Shown here piece after piece: positions 54,642 through 62,904 of a stretch of DNA of 64,000 nucleotides (position 1 is its first letter; every line of letters starts with the position of its first letter). Source of the stretch: Corynebacterium atrinae (GTDB lineage: Bacteria; Actinomycetota; Actinomycetes; Mycobacteriales; Mycobacteriaceae). The position numbers and the translations under genes were made by a program. A model generated the notes under the pieces. It was not told where the DNA came from. It searched no databases and saw only the letters and a program-made list of their open reading frames with translations. The DNA is taken from positions 1,116,001 through 1,180,000 of the forward strand of contig NZ_CP046977.1 of NCBI RefSeq assembly GCF_030408455.1, written 5' to 3'.

Positions 54642-56111
54642 ATGCCCAACACCAACACCCCTCAGGTTGCCATCAATGACATTGGCACCGCTGAGGATTT
54701 CCTCGCAGCAGTCGACGCCACGATCAAGTACTTCAACGATGGTGACATCGTCGAAGGCACCGTGGTCAAGGTCGACCGCGATGAGGTCCTGCTCGACATC
54801 GGATACAAGACCGAGGGCGTTATCCCGTCCCGCGAGCTGTCCATCAAGCACGATGTTGACCCGGACGAGGTCGTCCAGGTCGGCGATCAGATCGACGCAC
54901 TCGTCCTCACCAAGGAGGACAAGGAAGGTCGGCTGATCCTCTCCAAGAAGCGTGCGCAGTACGAGCGCGCCTGGGGTGCCATCGAGAAGCTGCAGGAGAA
55001 CGAGGAGCCGGTTACCGGTACCGTCATCGAGGTCGTCAAGGGCGGCCTCATCCTGGACATCGGCCTGCGTGGCTTCCTGCCCGCCTCCCTCGTGGAGATG
55101 CGTCGCGTCCGCGACCTGGATCCGTACATCGGCCAGGAGCTCGAAGCCAAGATCATCGAGCTGGACAAGCACCGCAACAACGTGGTCCTGTCCCGCCGCG
55201 CATGGCTCGAGCAGACCCAGTCTGAGGTCCGCTCTGAGTTCCTGCACCAGCTGCAGAAGGGCCAGGTCCGCAAGGGCGTCGTGTCCTCCATCGTCAACTT
55301 CGGCGCCTTCGTCGATCTCGGCGGAGTCGACGGCCTGGTTCACGTTTCCGAGCTGTCCTGGAAGCACATCGATCACCCGTCTGAGGTTGTCACCGTCGGC
55401 GATGAGGTCACCGTTGAGGTTCTCGACGTCGATCTCGACCGCGAGCGCGTGTCCCTCTCGCTGAAGGCCACCCAGGAAGACCCGTGGCGCGTGTTCGCAC
55501 GCACCCACGCCGTCGGCCAGATCGTCCCCGGCAAGGTCACCAAGCTCGTCCCGTTCGGTGCGTTTGTTCGCGTCGAAGAGGGCATCGAGGGCCTCGTCCA
55601 CATCTCCGAGCTGGCCCAGCGCCACGTCGAGGTCCCGGACCAGGTTGTCAACGTCGGCGAAGAGGCCATGGTCAAGGTCATCGACATCGACCTCGAGCGT
55701 CGCCGCATCTCCCTCTCCCTCAAGCAGGCAGATGAGGACTTCTCCGAGGAATTCGACCCGTCCAAGTACGGTATGGCCGACTCCTACGACGAGCAGGGCA
55801 ACTACATCTTCCCCGAGGGCTTCGATCCTGAGACCAATGAATGGCTCGAGGGCTTCGAGGAGCAGCGTCAGGCGTGGGAGGCTCGTTACGCTGAGTCCGA
55901 GCGTCGCTTCCAGCTGCACACCGCTCAGATCGAGCGTTCCCGTGTTGCTGCCGCCGAGGCTGCCGAGCAGTCCGCCACCAACTACTCCTCCGAGACCGAA
56001 GATGCTGACGCTCCGGCATCCGAGGACATCGCACAGGTGGAGACCACCGGTGGTTCCCTGGCTTCCGACGAGCAGCTCGCTGCTCTCCGCGAGAAGCTCG
56101 CTGGCAACTAA
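54642..56111 (+). CDS. rpsA: 30S ribosomal protein S1
   Basis: 489 residues with four S1 (OB) domains starting near residues 34, 120, 205 and 290: GDIVEGTVVKVDRDEVLLDI, GTVIEVVKGGLILDIGLRGF, GQVRKGVVSSIVNFGAFVDL, and PGKVTKLVPFGAFVRVEEGI. An acidic tail ends LAALREKLAGN. Binds mRNA at the ribosome. The 218-base leader upstream contains AAAACTC-loop-GGGTTTT (54560-54583), possibly a regulatory hairpin. Codon use is strongly biased, as for highly expressed genes. Confidence 0.96.
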   Translation: MPNTNTPQVAINDIGTAEDFLAAVDATIKYFNDGDIVEGTVVKVDRDEVLLDIGYKTEGVIPSRELSIKHDVDPDEVVQVGDQIDALVLTKEDKEGRLILSKKRAQYERAWGAIEKLQENEEPVTGTVIEVVKGGLILDIGLRGFLPASLVEMRRVRDLDPYIGQELEAKIIELDKHRNNVVLSRRAWLEQTQSEVRSEFLHQLQKGQVRKGVVSSIVNFGAFVDLGGVDGLVHVSELSWKHIDHPSEVVTVGDEVTVEVLDVDLDRERVSLSLKATQEDPWRVFARTHAVGQIVPGKVTKLVPFGAFVRVEEGIEGLVHISELAQRHVEVPDQVVNVGEEAMVKVIDIDLERRRISLSLKQADEDFSEEFDPSKYGMADSYDEQGNYIFPEGFDPETNEWLEGFEEQRQAWEARYAESERRFQLHTAQIERSRVAAAEAAEQSATNYSSETEDADAPASEDIAQVETTGGSLASDEQLAALREKLAGN

Positions 56112-56133
56112 GCTCTTTTAGCCAGCAGCTGTA

Positions 56134-56187
56134 GCCGCCCTTCCGCGCCGGCCCGAGAAATCGGGCCAGGTGCAGAAGGGCGGCTTT
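56134..56187 (+). terminator. Terminator of rpsA
   Basis: Outer stem GCCGCCCTTC/GAAGGGCGGC encloses an inner hairpin GGCCCGA-GAAA-TCGGGCC; TTTGCT follows. Confidence 0.7.
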
Positions 56188-56467
56188 GCTGTCTCCTGGG
56201 GCGCTGACCTGCTCAATGTGGTCTGACCGCACAGCACTGCTGGTTATCACAACTTTTGTATGGGTCTGTCTGGCCCGGAACGACACCAAACTGTTGTGGG
56301 CCAAATGTTCCGTTTATGTGGGTATGGGGGATAGAATGACTTTGTCATACCGGAGGCTTTGACAGCTTCTCCAAAGCGTGGGGGAATTTTCCTCCCAGGG
56401 TCTCCGGAACAGTCGAGTCATGTCCGTCACTAGTGGGCGGGCATGGCCCATGAGAAAGGTCCCTTAC
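56188..56467 (+). promoter_or_regulatory. ptsG upstream region
   Basis: 280 bases without a gene. TGTGGTCTGACCGCACA (56217-56233) resembles a GlxR (cAMP) site but has one base too many in the spacer. TTTGTCATACCGGAGGCTTT (56341 on) and GACAG contain TGTCA/TGACA halves. No BglG-type antiterminator hairpin is seen. In C. glutamicum ptsG is under SugR and GlxR; their sites are not certain here. Confidence 0.35.
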
Positions 56468-58489
56468 ATGGCGTCCAAGACGACATCGACGTCGCAGCAC
56501 ATCCTGAAGGAGGTGGGCGGTGCCGATAACGTGACCTCGTTGACGCACTGTGCTACTCGGCTGCGTTTCCAACTAAACGACCAAAGCAAGGTCGACGTCG
56601 CTGCCCTTGAATCTGATCCCGCTGTCCTTGGTGTGGTGAAACAGGGCACTACCGGCCTCCAAGTTGTGATGGGCGGTGGCGTGGCCGAGTACTACGGCGC
56701 CATCGTCAAAGAGCCCGGCATGGGTGATTCGGAGAAGCAGGAGGCTTCGTCCAAGAAGGAGTACGGCGGCGTTCGCTCCAAGTACTCGTTCATCGATTAC
56801 GCCTTCGAATTCCTCTCTGATACCTTCCGCCCCATTCTGTGGGCACTGCTCGGCGCCTCGCTGATCATCACCCTCCTCGTCCTCGCGGACACCTTCGGTC
56901 TCCAGGACTTCCGCGCTCCGATGGATGAGCAGCCGTCGACCTACGTCTTCATGCACGCTATGTGGCGTTCGGTGTTCTACTTCCTGCCGATCATGGTGGG
57001 CGCCACCGCTGCTCGCAAGCTGGGAGCCAACGAGTGGGTGGGTGCCGCTATCCCGGCCGCCCTGCTCACCCCGGAGTTCTTGGCTCTCGGTGAAGCCGGC
57101 GACACGGTGCAGGTCTTCGGCTTGCCCATGGTCATCAACAGCTACGCCGGTCAGGTGTTCCCGCCGCTCATCGCCGCTATCGGCCTGTTCTGGGTGGAGA
57201 AGGGCCTGAAGAAGATCATTCCTTCTTCGATCCAGATGGTGTTCGTGCCGTTCTTCTCGCTGCTCATCATGATCCCGGCTACTGCATTCCTGCTCGGCCC
57301 ATTCGGCATCGGTGTGGGTAACGGCATCTCCACCTTCCTGGAGTCGGTCAACAACTTCTCGCCGTTCATCCTGGCCATCATCATTCCGCTGCTGTACCCG
57401 TTCCTGGTTCCGCTGGGTCTGCACTGGCCGCTGAATGCCATCATGATCCAGAACATCGCTACCCTCGGCTACGACTTCATCCAGGGCCCGATGGGTGCTT
57501 GGAACTTCGCCTGCTTCGGTGTCGTCACCGGCGTCATGATCGTCTCCATCCGCGAGCACAACAAGTCCATGCGTCAGGTCTCCCTTGGTGGCATGATGGC
57601 CGGCCTGCTCGGTGGTATTTCGGAGCCCTCCCTCTACGGTGTGCTCCTGCGTTTCAAGAAGTCTTACGCTCGACTGCTTCCGGGCTGTTTCGCCGGTGGC
57701 GTCGTTATGGGCATCTTCAACATCAAGGCCTACGCCTTCGTCTTCACCTCCCTGCTCACCATCCCGGCCATGGATCCGTGGTGGGGCTACACCATCGGCA
57801 TTGCCGTGGCGTTCTTCACCTCCATGTTCCTGGTCATCTTCTTCGACTACCGCGGTAAGGATGAAAAGGCTGAGGTTTTGGCCCAGATCGCCGCTGAGCG
57901 TGAAGCCGCCAATGAGGCTGAGGAAGAGCGTATCGACGCCGCCGTGGCCGGCACCGCTGCCGCCGCCGGCGTAGCAGGGGGCGTCGCTACCGCGACCGCC
58001 GTCAAGCCCGCCCTCATGGCTGGTGCTATCACCGAGATCGGCGCCCCGCTCGAAGGTCGCGTCATGCCTCTCTCCGAGGTTCCCGACGCCGCATTCGCTA
58101 GCGGTGCCCTGGGCAACGGCGTGGGCATCGCGCCGAGCGGCGATACCGTCGTCGCCCCGGCTGATGGCCTGATCCTCACCGTCCAGAAGACCGGCCACGC
58201 GGTGGGTCTGCGCCTGGACAGCGGCGTGGAGCTGCTCATCCACATCGGCGTGGACACTGTGCAGATGAACGGCGAGGGCTTCGAGGTTCTCGTGGAGAAG
58301 CGCCAGCAGGTCACTGCCGGTACCCCGCTCATTCGTTTCGACACGGCCAAGATCGCCGAGGCCGGCTTCTCCGCCGTCACCCCGGTCCTCGTGGTGAACA
58401 CGAAGAAGTTCGCCTCCGTCGAGGGGCACCCCGCAGAACACGTCAACTTGGGTGACAACGTCATCACCATCAAGGCCAACGACGAGTAA
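56468..58489 (+). CDS. ptsG: Glucose-specific PTS enzyme IIBCA
   Basis: 673 residues from MASKTTSTSQHILKEVGGAD with GAAAGG 8 bases upstream. EIIB (about 1-90) has the phospho-Cys in SLTHCATRLRFQLND; EIIC (about 110-480) has ten hydrophobic segments and GGISEPSLYGVLLRF; a Glu/Ala-rich linker leads to EIIA (about 540-670) with the phospho-His in SGVELLIHIGVDTVQMNGEG. It takes up and phosphorylates glucose. The near-identity in layout and the rpsA-ptsG-coaE order match C. glutamicum ptsG (cg1537). Confidence 0.92.
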   Translation: MASKTTSTSQHILKEVGGADNVTSLTHCATRLRFQLNDQSKVDVAALESDPAVLGVVKQGTTGLQVVMGGGVAEYYGAIVKEPGMGDSEKQEASSKKEYGGVRSKYSFIDYAFEFLSDTFRPILWALLGASLIITLLVLADTFGLQDFRAPMDEQPSTYVFMHAMWRSVFYFLPIMVGATAARKLGANEWVGAAIPAALLTPEFLALGEAGDTVQVFGLPMVINSYAGQVFPPLIAAIGLFWVEKGLKKIIPSSIQMVFVPFFSLLIMIPATAFLLGPFGIGVGNGISTFLESVNNFSPFILAIIIPLLYPFLVPLGLHWPLNAIMIQNIATLGYDFIQGPMGAWNFACFGVVTGVMIVSIREHNKSMRQVSLGGMMAGLLGGISEPSLYGVLLRFKKSYARLLPGCFAGGVVMGIFNIKAYAFVFTSLLTIPAMDPWWGYTIGIAVAFFTSMFLVIFFDYRGKDEKAEVLAQIAAEREAANEAEEERIDAAVAGTAAAAGVAGGVATATAVKPALMAGAITEIGAPLEGRVMPLSEVPDAAFASGALGNGVGIAPSGDTVVAPADGLILTVQKTGHAVGLRLDSGVELLIHIGVDTVQMNGEGFEVLVEKRQQVTAGTPLIRFDTAKIAEAGFSAVTPVLVVNTKKFASVEGHPAEHVNLGDNVITIKANDE

Positions 58490-58493
58490 AAGC

Positions 58494-58499
58494 TAGACT
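58494..58499 (+). promoter_or_regulatory. -10 box, leaderless start of coaE
   Basis: TAGACT, 7 bases before the ATG at 58507; no ribosome site. Confidence 0.45.
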
Positions 58500-58506
58500 C
58501 GGGTCC

Positions 58507-59112
58507 ATGCTTCGCATTGGACTCACCGGAGGGATCGGCAGCGGTAAAACCACCGTTGCCGATCTTTTGCGTTCTCACGGCCTGCCTGTCATTGACGCAG
58601 ACCTCATTGCCCGCGACGTCGTCAAGCCAGGGGAACCTGCCTTGGCCGAACTGGCGGAGGCGTTTGGCCACGACATCCTCAACGAGGATGGCTCCCTGAA
58701 CCGTTCACTTTTGGCCACCCGTGCTTTCGTGGATGCCAAACACACGGAGTTGCTCAACTCCATCACCCATCCGCGTATCAAAGCTGAAACGGCTCGGCGT
58801 TTCGCCGTCGCAGAGGCAGCAGGGGAGAAGGCGGTGGTCTACGACATGCCGCTGCTGGTGGATAACGGCCTGGATAAGGACATGGATCTCGTCGTGGTTG
58901 TAAACGTCGATGCCGAAACCCGTGTTTCCCGGCTGGTGAAGTGGCGCGGCCTCACCGAGGAGGATGCGCGTCGGCGACTGGATGCGCAGATTTCCGATGA
59001 ACAACGGCTGGCGGCGGCGGACGTGGTCATTGATAACAATGGCCACCTGGAATGCCTCGACCGGCAGATCGCTGACTTGATGGTGCGAATTCGCGGCCTT
59101 GAGGTGGAATGA
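58507..59112 (+). CDS. coaE: Dephospho-CoA kinase
   Basis: 201 residues, single CoaE domain (no GrpB fusion, unlike mycobacteria). P-loop IGLTGGIGSGKTTVADLLRS, substrate VIDADLIARDVVKPGEPAL, and lid KWRGLTEEDARRRLDAQISD. Last step of CoA synthesis. Confidence 0.95.
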   Translation: MLRIGLTGGIGSGKTTVADLLRSHGLPVIDADLIARDVVKPGEPALAELAEAFGHDILNEDGSLNRSLLATRAFVDAKHTELLNSITHPRIKAETARRFAVAEAAGEKAVVYDMPLLVDNGLDKDMDLVVVVNVDAETRVSRLVKWRGLTEEDARRRLDAQISDEQRLAAADVVIDNNGHLECLDRQIADLMVRIRGLEVE

Positions 59113-59119
59113 TCTAGGT

Positions 59120-59602
59120 ATGGACTACCACCAAGACGTTGCTCCCTTTGCATTCCTCATCGGCACCTGGCGAGGCGAGGGTCGCGGTTTCTACCCGACG
59201 ATTTCCGATTTCCGCTACCAAGAGACCGTGACATTCTCCGCGCTCCCCGGCAAACCCTTCCTCCGCTATGAGCAACGCACCCAGAACCTCGACAGCGGCG
59301 CTCCCATGCACACGGAGCTCGGTTTCCTCCGGCCGCAATCAGACGGTGGCGTCGAGTTGGTGCTCGCCCAACCCACTGGGCAGACGGAACTGCTCCATGG
59401 CATAGCCGAGCTTTTCGACGACCGCGCAACCCTTACCTTCGACGAATCCACGGTCAGCAACTCCCGCACCTCCAAACCCGTTGTCTCGACGTCCCGCACG
59501 TACACCAGGGTCGGCAACTCATTGACCACGGCTTTTAACATGGCCGCCGCCGGGCAACCGCTGCAGCAACACTTGGCAAGCGTGCTGACAAAGGACGATT
59601 AG
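59120..59602 (+). CDS. Nitrobindin/FABP-like heme-binding protein
   Basis: 160 residues from MDYHQDVAPFAFLIGTWRGE; an upstream ATG at 59099 overlaps coaE. The beta-barrel family motif is LIGTWRGEGRGFYPTISDFR, with YQETVTFSALPGKPFLRYEQ and a C-terminal NMAAAGQPLQQHLASVL. The mycobacterial relative binds heme and isomerises peroxynitrite. The distal and proximal His residues cannot be fixed from sequence alone. Confidence 0.82.
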   Translation: MDYHQDVAPFAFLIGTWRGEGRGFYPTISDFRYQETVTFSALPGKPFLRYEQRTQNLDSGAPMHTELGFLRPQSDGGVELVLAQPTGQTELLHGIAELFDDRATLTFDESTVSNSRTSKPVVSTSRTYTRVGNSLTTAFNMAAAGQPLQQHLASVLTKDD

Positions 59603-59647
59603 CCCGGCACCACTGACGTGGTACCGAACAGGTGTACCATGTGGGCC

Positions 59648-61744
59648 ATGGCGTTTGCAGCTGAGCACCCAGTCTTGTCCCACTCCGAGCACCGGCCCGT
59701 TGGAGAGATCGAAAGAAGCGACGGTCGCTTCGAAGTCATCTCGGACTACCAACCCGCCGGTGATCAGCCAGCCGCGATCGAGGACTTGGATGCCCGGCTG
59801 AATCGAGGCGAGGAGGACATCGTGCTCCTCGGTGCCACCGGCACGGGTAAGTCGGCGACGGCAGCGTGGCTGATCGAAAAACAGCAGCGGCCCACTCTCG
59901 TCATGGCGCCGAACAAGACCCTGGCAGCGCAGCTGGCCAATGAGCTCAAGCAATTGTTGCCCAACAACGCCGTCGAGTACTTCGTTTCCTACTACGACTA
60001 CTACCAACCCGAGGCGTATATCGCGCAGACCGATACCTACATCGAGAAGGACTCCTCAATCAACGACGACGTGGAACGGTTGCGGCACTCGGCCACCTCG
60101 GCGTTGCTCTCCCGCCGCGATGTCGTAGTCGTGTCCTCGGTGTCGAGCATCTATGGCCTGGGCACGCCACAGTCCTATTTGGATCGTTCGGTGGTTCTTA
60201 ACGTGGGGGAGGAGGTCGAACGCGATCGCTTCCTCCGGCTGCTCGTGGATATTCAGTATGAACGCAACGACATCGCCTTTCAACGCGGCACGTTCCGCGC
60301 GAAGGGCGACACCGTTGACATCATCCCGGCGTATGAGGAACTGGCGGTTCGGGTGGAGTTCTTCGGCGATGAGATCGACGCGCTGTATTACATTCACCCG
60401 CTTACCGGTGATGTCGTGCGCCAGGTCGATGACATCCGCATTTTTCCCGCTACCCACTACGTAGCCGGCCCGGAGCGCATGGAAAAGGCGGTCGTAGCAA
60501 TCAAGGCAGAGCTGGCGGAGCGGCTGGCCGACCTGGAGAACAAGGGCAAGCTCTTGGAGGCCCAGCGGCTGCGCATGCGCACCGAATACGACCTCGAGAT
60601 GATCGAGCAGGTCGGCTTTTGCTCCGGCATTGAGAACTATTCGCGGCACATCGATGGGCGCGGTGCAGGCACGGCGCCGGCCACCCTCATTGATTACTTC
60701 CCGGAAGACTTCCTCACCATCATCGACGAGTCCCATGTGACCGTCCCGCAAATCGGCGGCATGTTCGAAGGCGACATGTCGCGCAAGCGTAACCTCGTCG
60801 AATTCGGGTTCCGGCTACCCTCAGCGATGGATAACCGCCCCCTGACGTGGGAGGAGTTTGAGGAGCGCGTCGGACAAACCGTCTACCTGTCGGCGACGCC
60901 GGGTAAGTACGAGATGGCGGCCGCACGAGGTGAATTCGTCGAGCAGGTTATTCGCCCGACGGGATTGGTCGATCCAAAGGTGACGGTGAAGCCGACCCAG
61001 GGGCAGATCGACGACCTCATTCACGAGATCCGTCAACGCACCGACAACAACGAGCGCGTCCTGGTCACCACCTTGACCAAGAAGATGGCGGAGGACCTCA
61101 CCGACTACCTCTTGGAAAACAGCATCAAGGTTCGCTACCTCCACTCGGACATCGATACGCTTCAGCGCGTCGAGCTCCTGCGTCAGTTGCGGCTGGGGGA
61201 GTTCGACGTCCTCGTCGGCATCAACCTGCTGCGTGAGGGACTCGACCTGCCGGAGGTGTCCTTGGTGGCCATTCTCGATGCGGATAAGGAAGGATTCCTC
61301 CGCTCCGCGACGTCCCTGATCCAGACTATCGGGCGCGCCGCTCGAAACGTCTCCGGTGAGGTCATCATGTACGCCGACAAGATCACCGACTCCATGGCGC
61401 AGGCCATCGAGGAGACGGAGCGGCGCCGCGAGAAGCAGATTGCCTACAACACCGAACACGGCATCGATCCTCAGCCCCTGCGGAAGAAGATCGCGGACAT
61501 CCTCGACCAGGTCTACGAGAACAACCCCGACGCCGCCGGTTCCTTAGGCGGCGAGGCGGCCATGGTGGAGCGCCCCGACACCACCGACATGCCGATGGAA
61601 CAGCTCCAAAAGCTCATCGATGACCTCACTGCTCAAATGGGGGCAGCTGCGCGCGACCTCAAGTTCGAGCTGGCCGGCCGACTGCGCGATGAGATTGCGG
61701 ACCTGAAGAAGGAACAGCGCGGCATGAAGGACATCGGAATGTAA
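59648..61744 (+). CDS. uvrB: UvrABC system protein B
   Basis: 698 residues from [20 protein letters not shown]; an ATG 9 bases earlier is also possible. Damage-sensing helicase of nucleotide excision repair. Walker [21 protein letters not shown], the beta-hairpin [20 protein letters not shown], motif [16 protein letters not shown], motif [22 protein letters not shown], and a C-terminal UVR domain ([12 protein letters not shown]). Confidence 0.95.
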   Translation: MAFAAEHPVLSHSEHRPVGEIERSDGRFEVISDYQPAGDQPAAIEDLDARLNRGEEDIVLLGATGTGKSATAAWLIEKQQRPTLVMAPNKTLAAQLANELKQLLPNNAVEYFVSYYDYYQPEAYIAQTDTYIEKDSSINDDVERLRHSATSALLSRRDVVVVSSVSSIYGLGTPQSYLDRSVVLNVGEEVERDRFLRLLVDIQYERNDIAFQRGTFRAKGDTVDIIPAYEELAVRVEFFGDEIDALYYIHPLTGDVVRQVDDIRIFPATHYVAGPERMEKAVVAIKAELAERLADLENKGKLLEAQRLRMRTEYDLEMIEQVGFCSGIENYSRHIDGRGAGTAPATLIDYFPEDFLTIIDESHVTVPQIGGMFEGDMSRKRNLVEFGFRLPSAMDNRPLTWEEFEERVGQTVYLSATPGKYEMAAARGEFVEQVIRPTGLVDPKVTVKPTQGQIDDLIHEIRQRTDNNERVLVTTLTKKMAEDLTDYLLENSIKVRYLHSDIDTLQRVELLRQLRLGEFDVLVGINLLREGLDLPEVSLVAILDADKEGFLRSATSLIQTIGRAARNVSGEVIMYADKITDSMAQAIEETERRREKQIAYNTEHGIDPQPLRKKIADILDQVYENNPDAAGSLGGEAAMVERPDTTDMPMEQLQKLIDDLTAQMGAAARDLKFELAGRLRDEIADLKKEQRGMKDIGM

Positions 61745-61754
61745 TCTGGAAAGC

Positions 61755-62210
61755 ATGATTACGTACAACAGCATTGCCGTTGGCACCGACGGGTCGGATT
61801 CTTCCTTGTTGGCTGTTCGCGCAGCAGCCAGCTTGGCTCGCGTCTATGACGCCACCCTCGTCATCATCGTCGCGTGGCACTCCGCTTCCGGGTCCCTCCT
61901 GAACTCGCCGCACTCGGACGTCTCCGCCATCCCGATCGTCGGAGAGGACGTCGCGGATGAATACTTGAGTGACGCCAAGGCCGTGGCGGAAGAAGAGGGT
62001 GCCACCAAGATCGATCTGCGCAAGCGTGCGGGTGCCCCCGCGGCAGTTCTCGTCCAGGAAGTGGAGGACAGTGGTATTGATCTGCTGGTCGTCGGCAACA
62101 AGGGTGTCAACACCTTGACCGGCAGGGTATTTGGAAACATCCCGACTGAGGTCGTCCGTCATTCCTCGGTCAACGTTATGATTGTGAATACCGAAGGCGT
62201 CGATTCCTAA
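61755..62210 (+). CDS. Universal stress protein (UspA family)
   Basis: 151 residues. N-terminal IAVGTDGSDSSLLAVRAAAS and the ATP-binding tail VVGNKGVNTLTGRVFGNIPT (G2XG9XS/T pattern) are present, so it belongs to the nucleotide-binding branch. GGAAAG precedes the ATG. It is 10 bases after uvrB and followed by a second UspA gene after 61 bases. Confidence 0.9.
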   Translation: MITYNSIAVGTDGSDSSLLAVRAAASLARVYDATLVIIVAWHSASGSLLNSPHSDVSAIPIVGEDVADEYLSDAKAVAEEEGATKIDLRKRAGAPAAVLVQEVEDSGIDLLVVGNKGVNTLTGRVFGNIPTEVVRHSSVNVMIVNTEGVDS

Positions 62211-62271
62211 CGCGTATCGTTGCTAACATAGCTCAATCAATCACCCCCGAGGAAAGGTCCTGACAAGTCCC

Positions 62272-62715
62272 ATGAGTGATAACTACCAAAAGATCGTTGT
62301 TGGCACGGATGGCTCCAAGTCTTCCCTGCTGGCTGTAGAGCGCGCCGCCCGGATTGCCGCGGCATTTGACGCCACCCTTATCATCGGTTGCGCCTACTAC
62401 GAGGACAAGGACGCGGCCTCCAAGACGCTGCGTCAGGATTCGGTGACCATCCTGGGCGACGAAACTGCCCAGGCAAACCTAGCTGCTGGCGAGGAGGCTG
62501 CTCGCGCGGTCGGCGCCAACAAGACCGAAAAGGCTATCCGCCCGGGCACCCCGGTCGAGGCCCTCATGTCCATCGTTAACGACAACAAGGCTGACCTCCT
62601 CGTCGTCGGTAACCGTGGCATCAACTCCCTCACCGGTCGCCTGCTCGGCTCCGTCCCGGCGGACGTTGCCCGTCAGTCGGATTGCGATGTCATGATCGTC
62701 CACACCGTCGCTTAG
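62272..62715 (+). CDS. Universal stress protein (UspA family)
   Basis: 147 residues, a paralogue of the gene upstream: IVVGTDGSKSSLLAVERAAR and VVGNRGINSLTGRLLGSVPA, again with the ATP-binding pattern. The two probably arose by tandem duplication. GAGGAAAGG lies 14 bases upstream. Followed by a strong terminator. Confidence 0.9.
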   Translation: MSDNYQKIVVGTDGSKSSLLAVERAARIAAAFDATLIIGCAYYEDKDAASKTLRQDSVTILGDETAQANLAAGEEAARAVGANKTEKAIRPGTPVEALMSIVNDNKADLLVVGNRGINSLTGRLLGSVPADVARQSDCDVMIVHTVA

Positions 62716-62740
62716 ACAACATCCGAAGTTTTCTTTCGGT

Positions 62741-62765
62741 AAAGGGGCCCCTGGGGCCCCTTTTT
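62741..62765 (+). terminator. Terminator after the UspA genes
   Basis: AAAGGGGCCCC-TGG-GGCCCCTTTTT. A small hairpin CCGAAG-TTTT-CTTTCGG (62723) precedes it. Confidence 0.88.
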
Positions 62766-62904
62766 CTGGTTCATGCGGGCCTCCGTGGTTCGACGGCACA
62801 CAACCGGACTGGAGTAGGAGCCAAGAGTGAAGGGGCTCCTCAACTGCTCGAGGCATATCGCGGTCAGTCAATCCGCACCGCCAACTAGGCGGCGCTGACG
62901 ACTT

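Noticed and set aside
56217..56233. GlxR (cAMP-receptor type) site upstream of ptsG
   Set aside because: TGTG and CACA are 9 bases apart instead of 8 and the inner A/T positions do not fit, so it is not called as a site.
56185..56467. BglG-type antiterminator control of the PTS gene
   Set aside because: No RAT sequence overlapping a terminator is visible, and the gene is ptsG-like rather than bglF-like.
56573..58441. A 622-codon antisense frame across ptsG
   Set aside because: Low-complexity Gly/Asp/His composition and exact nesting in ptsG show it is a codon-bias shadow.
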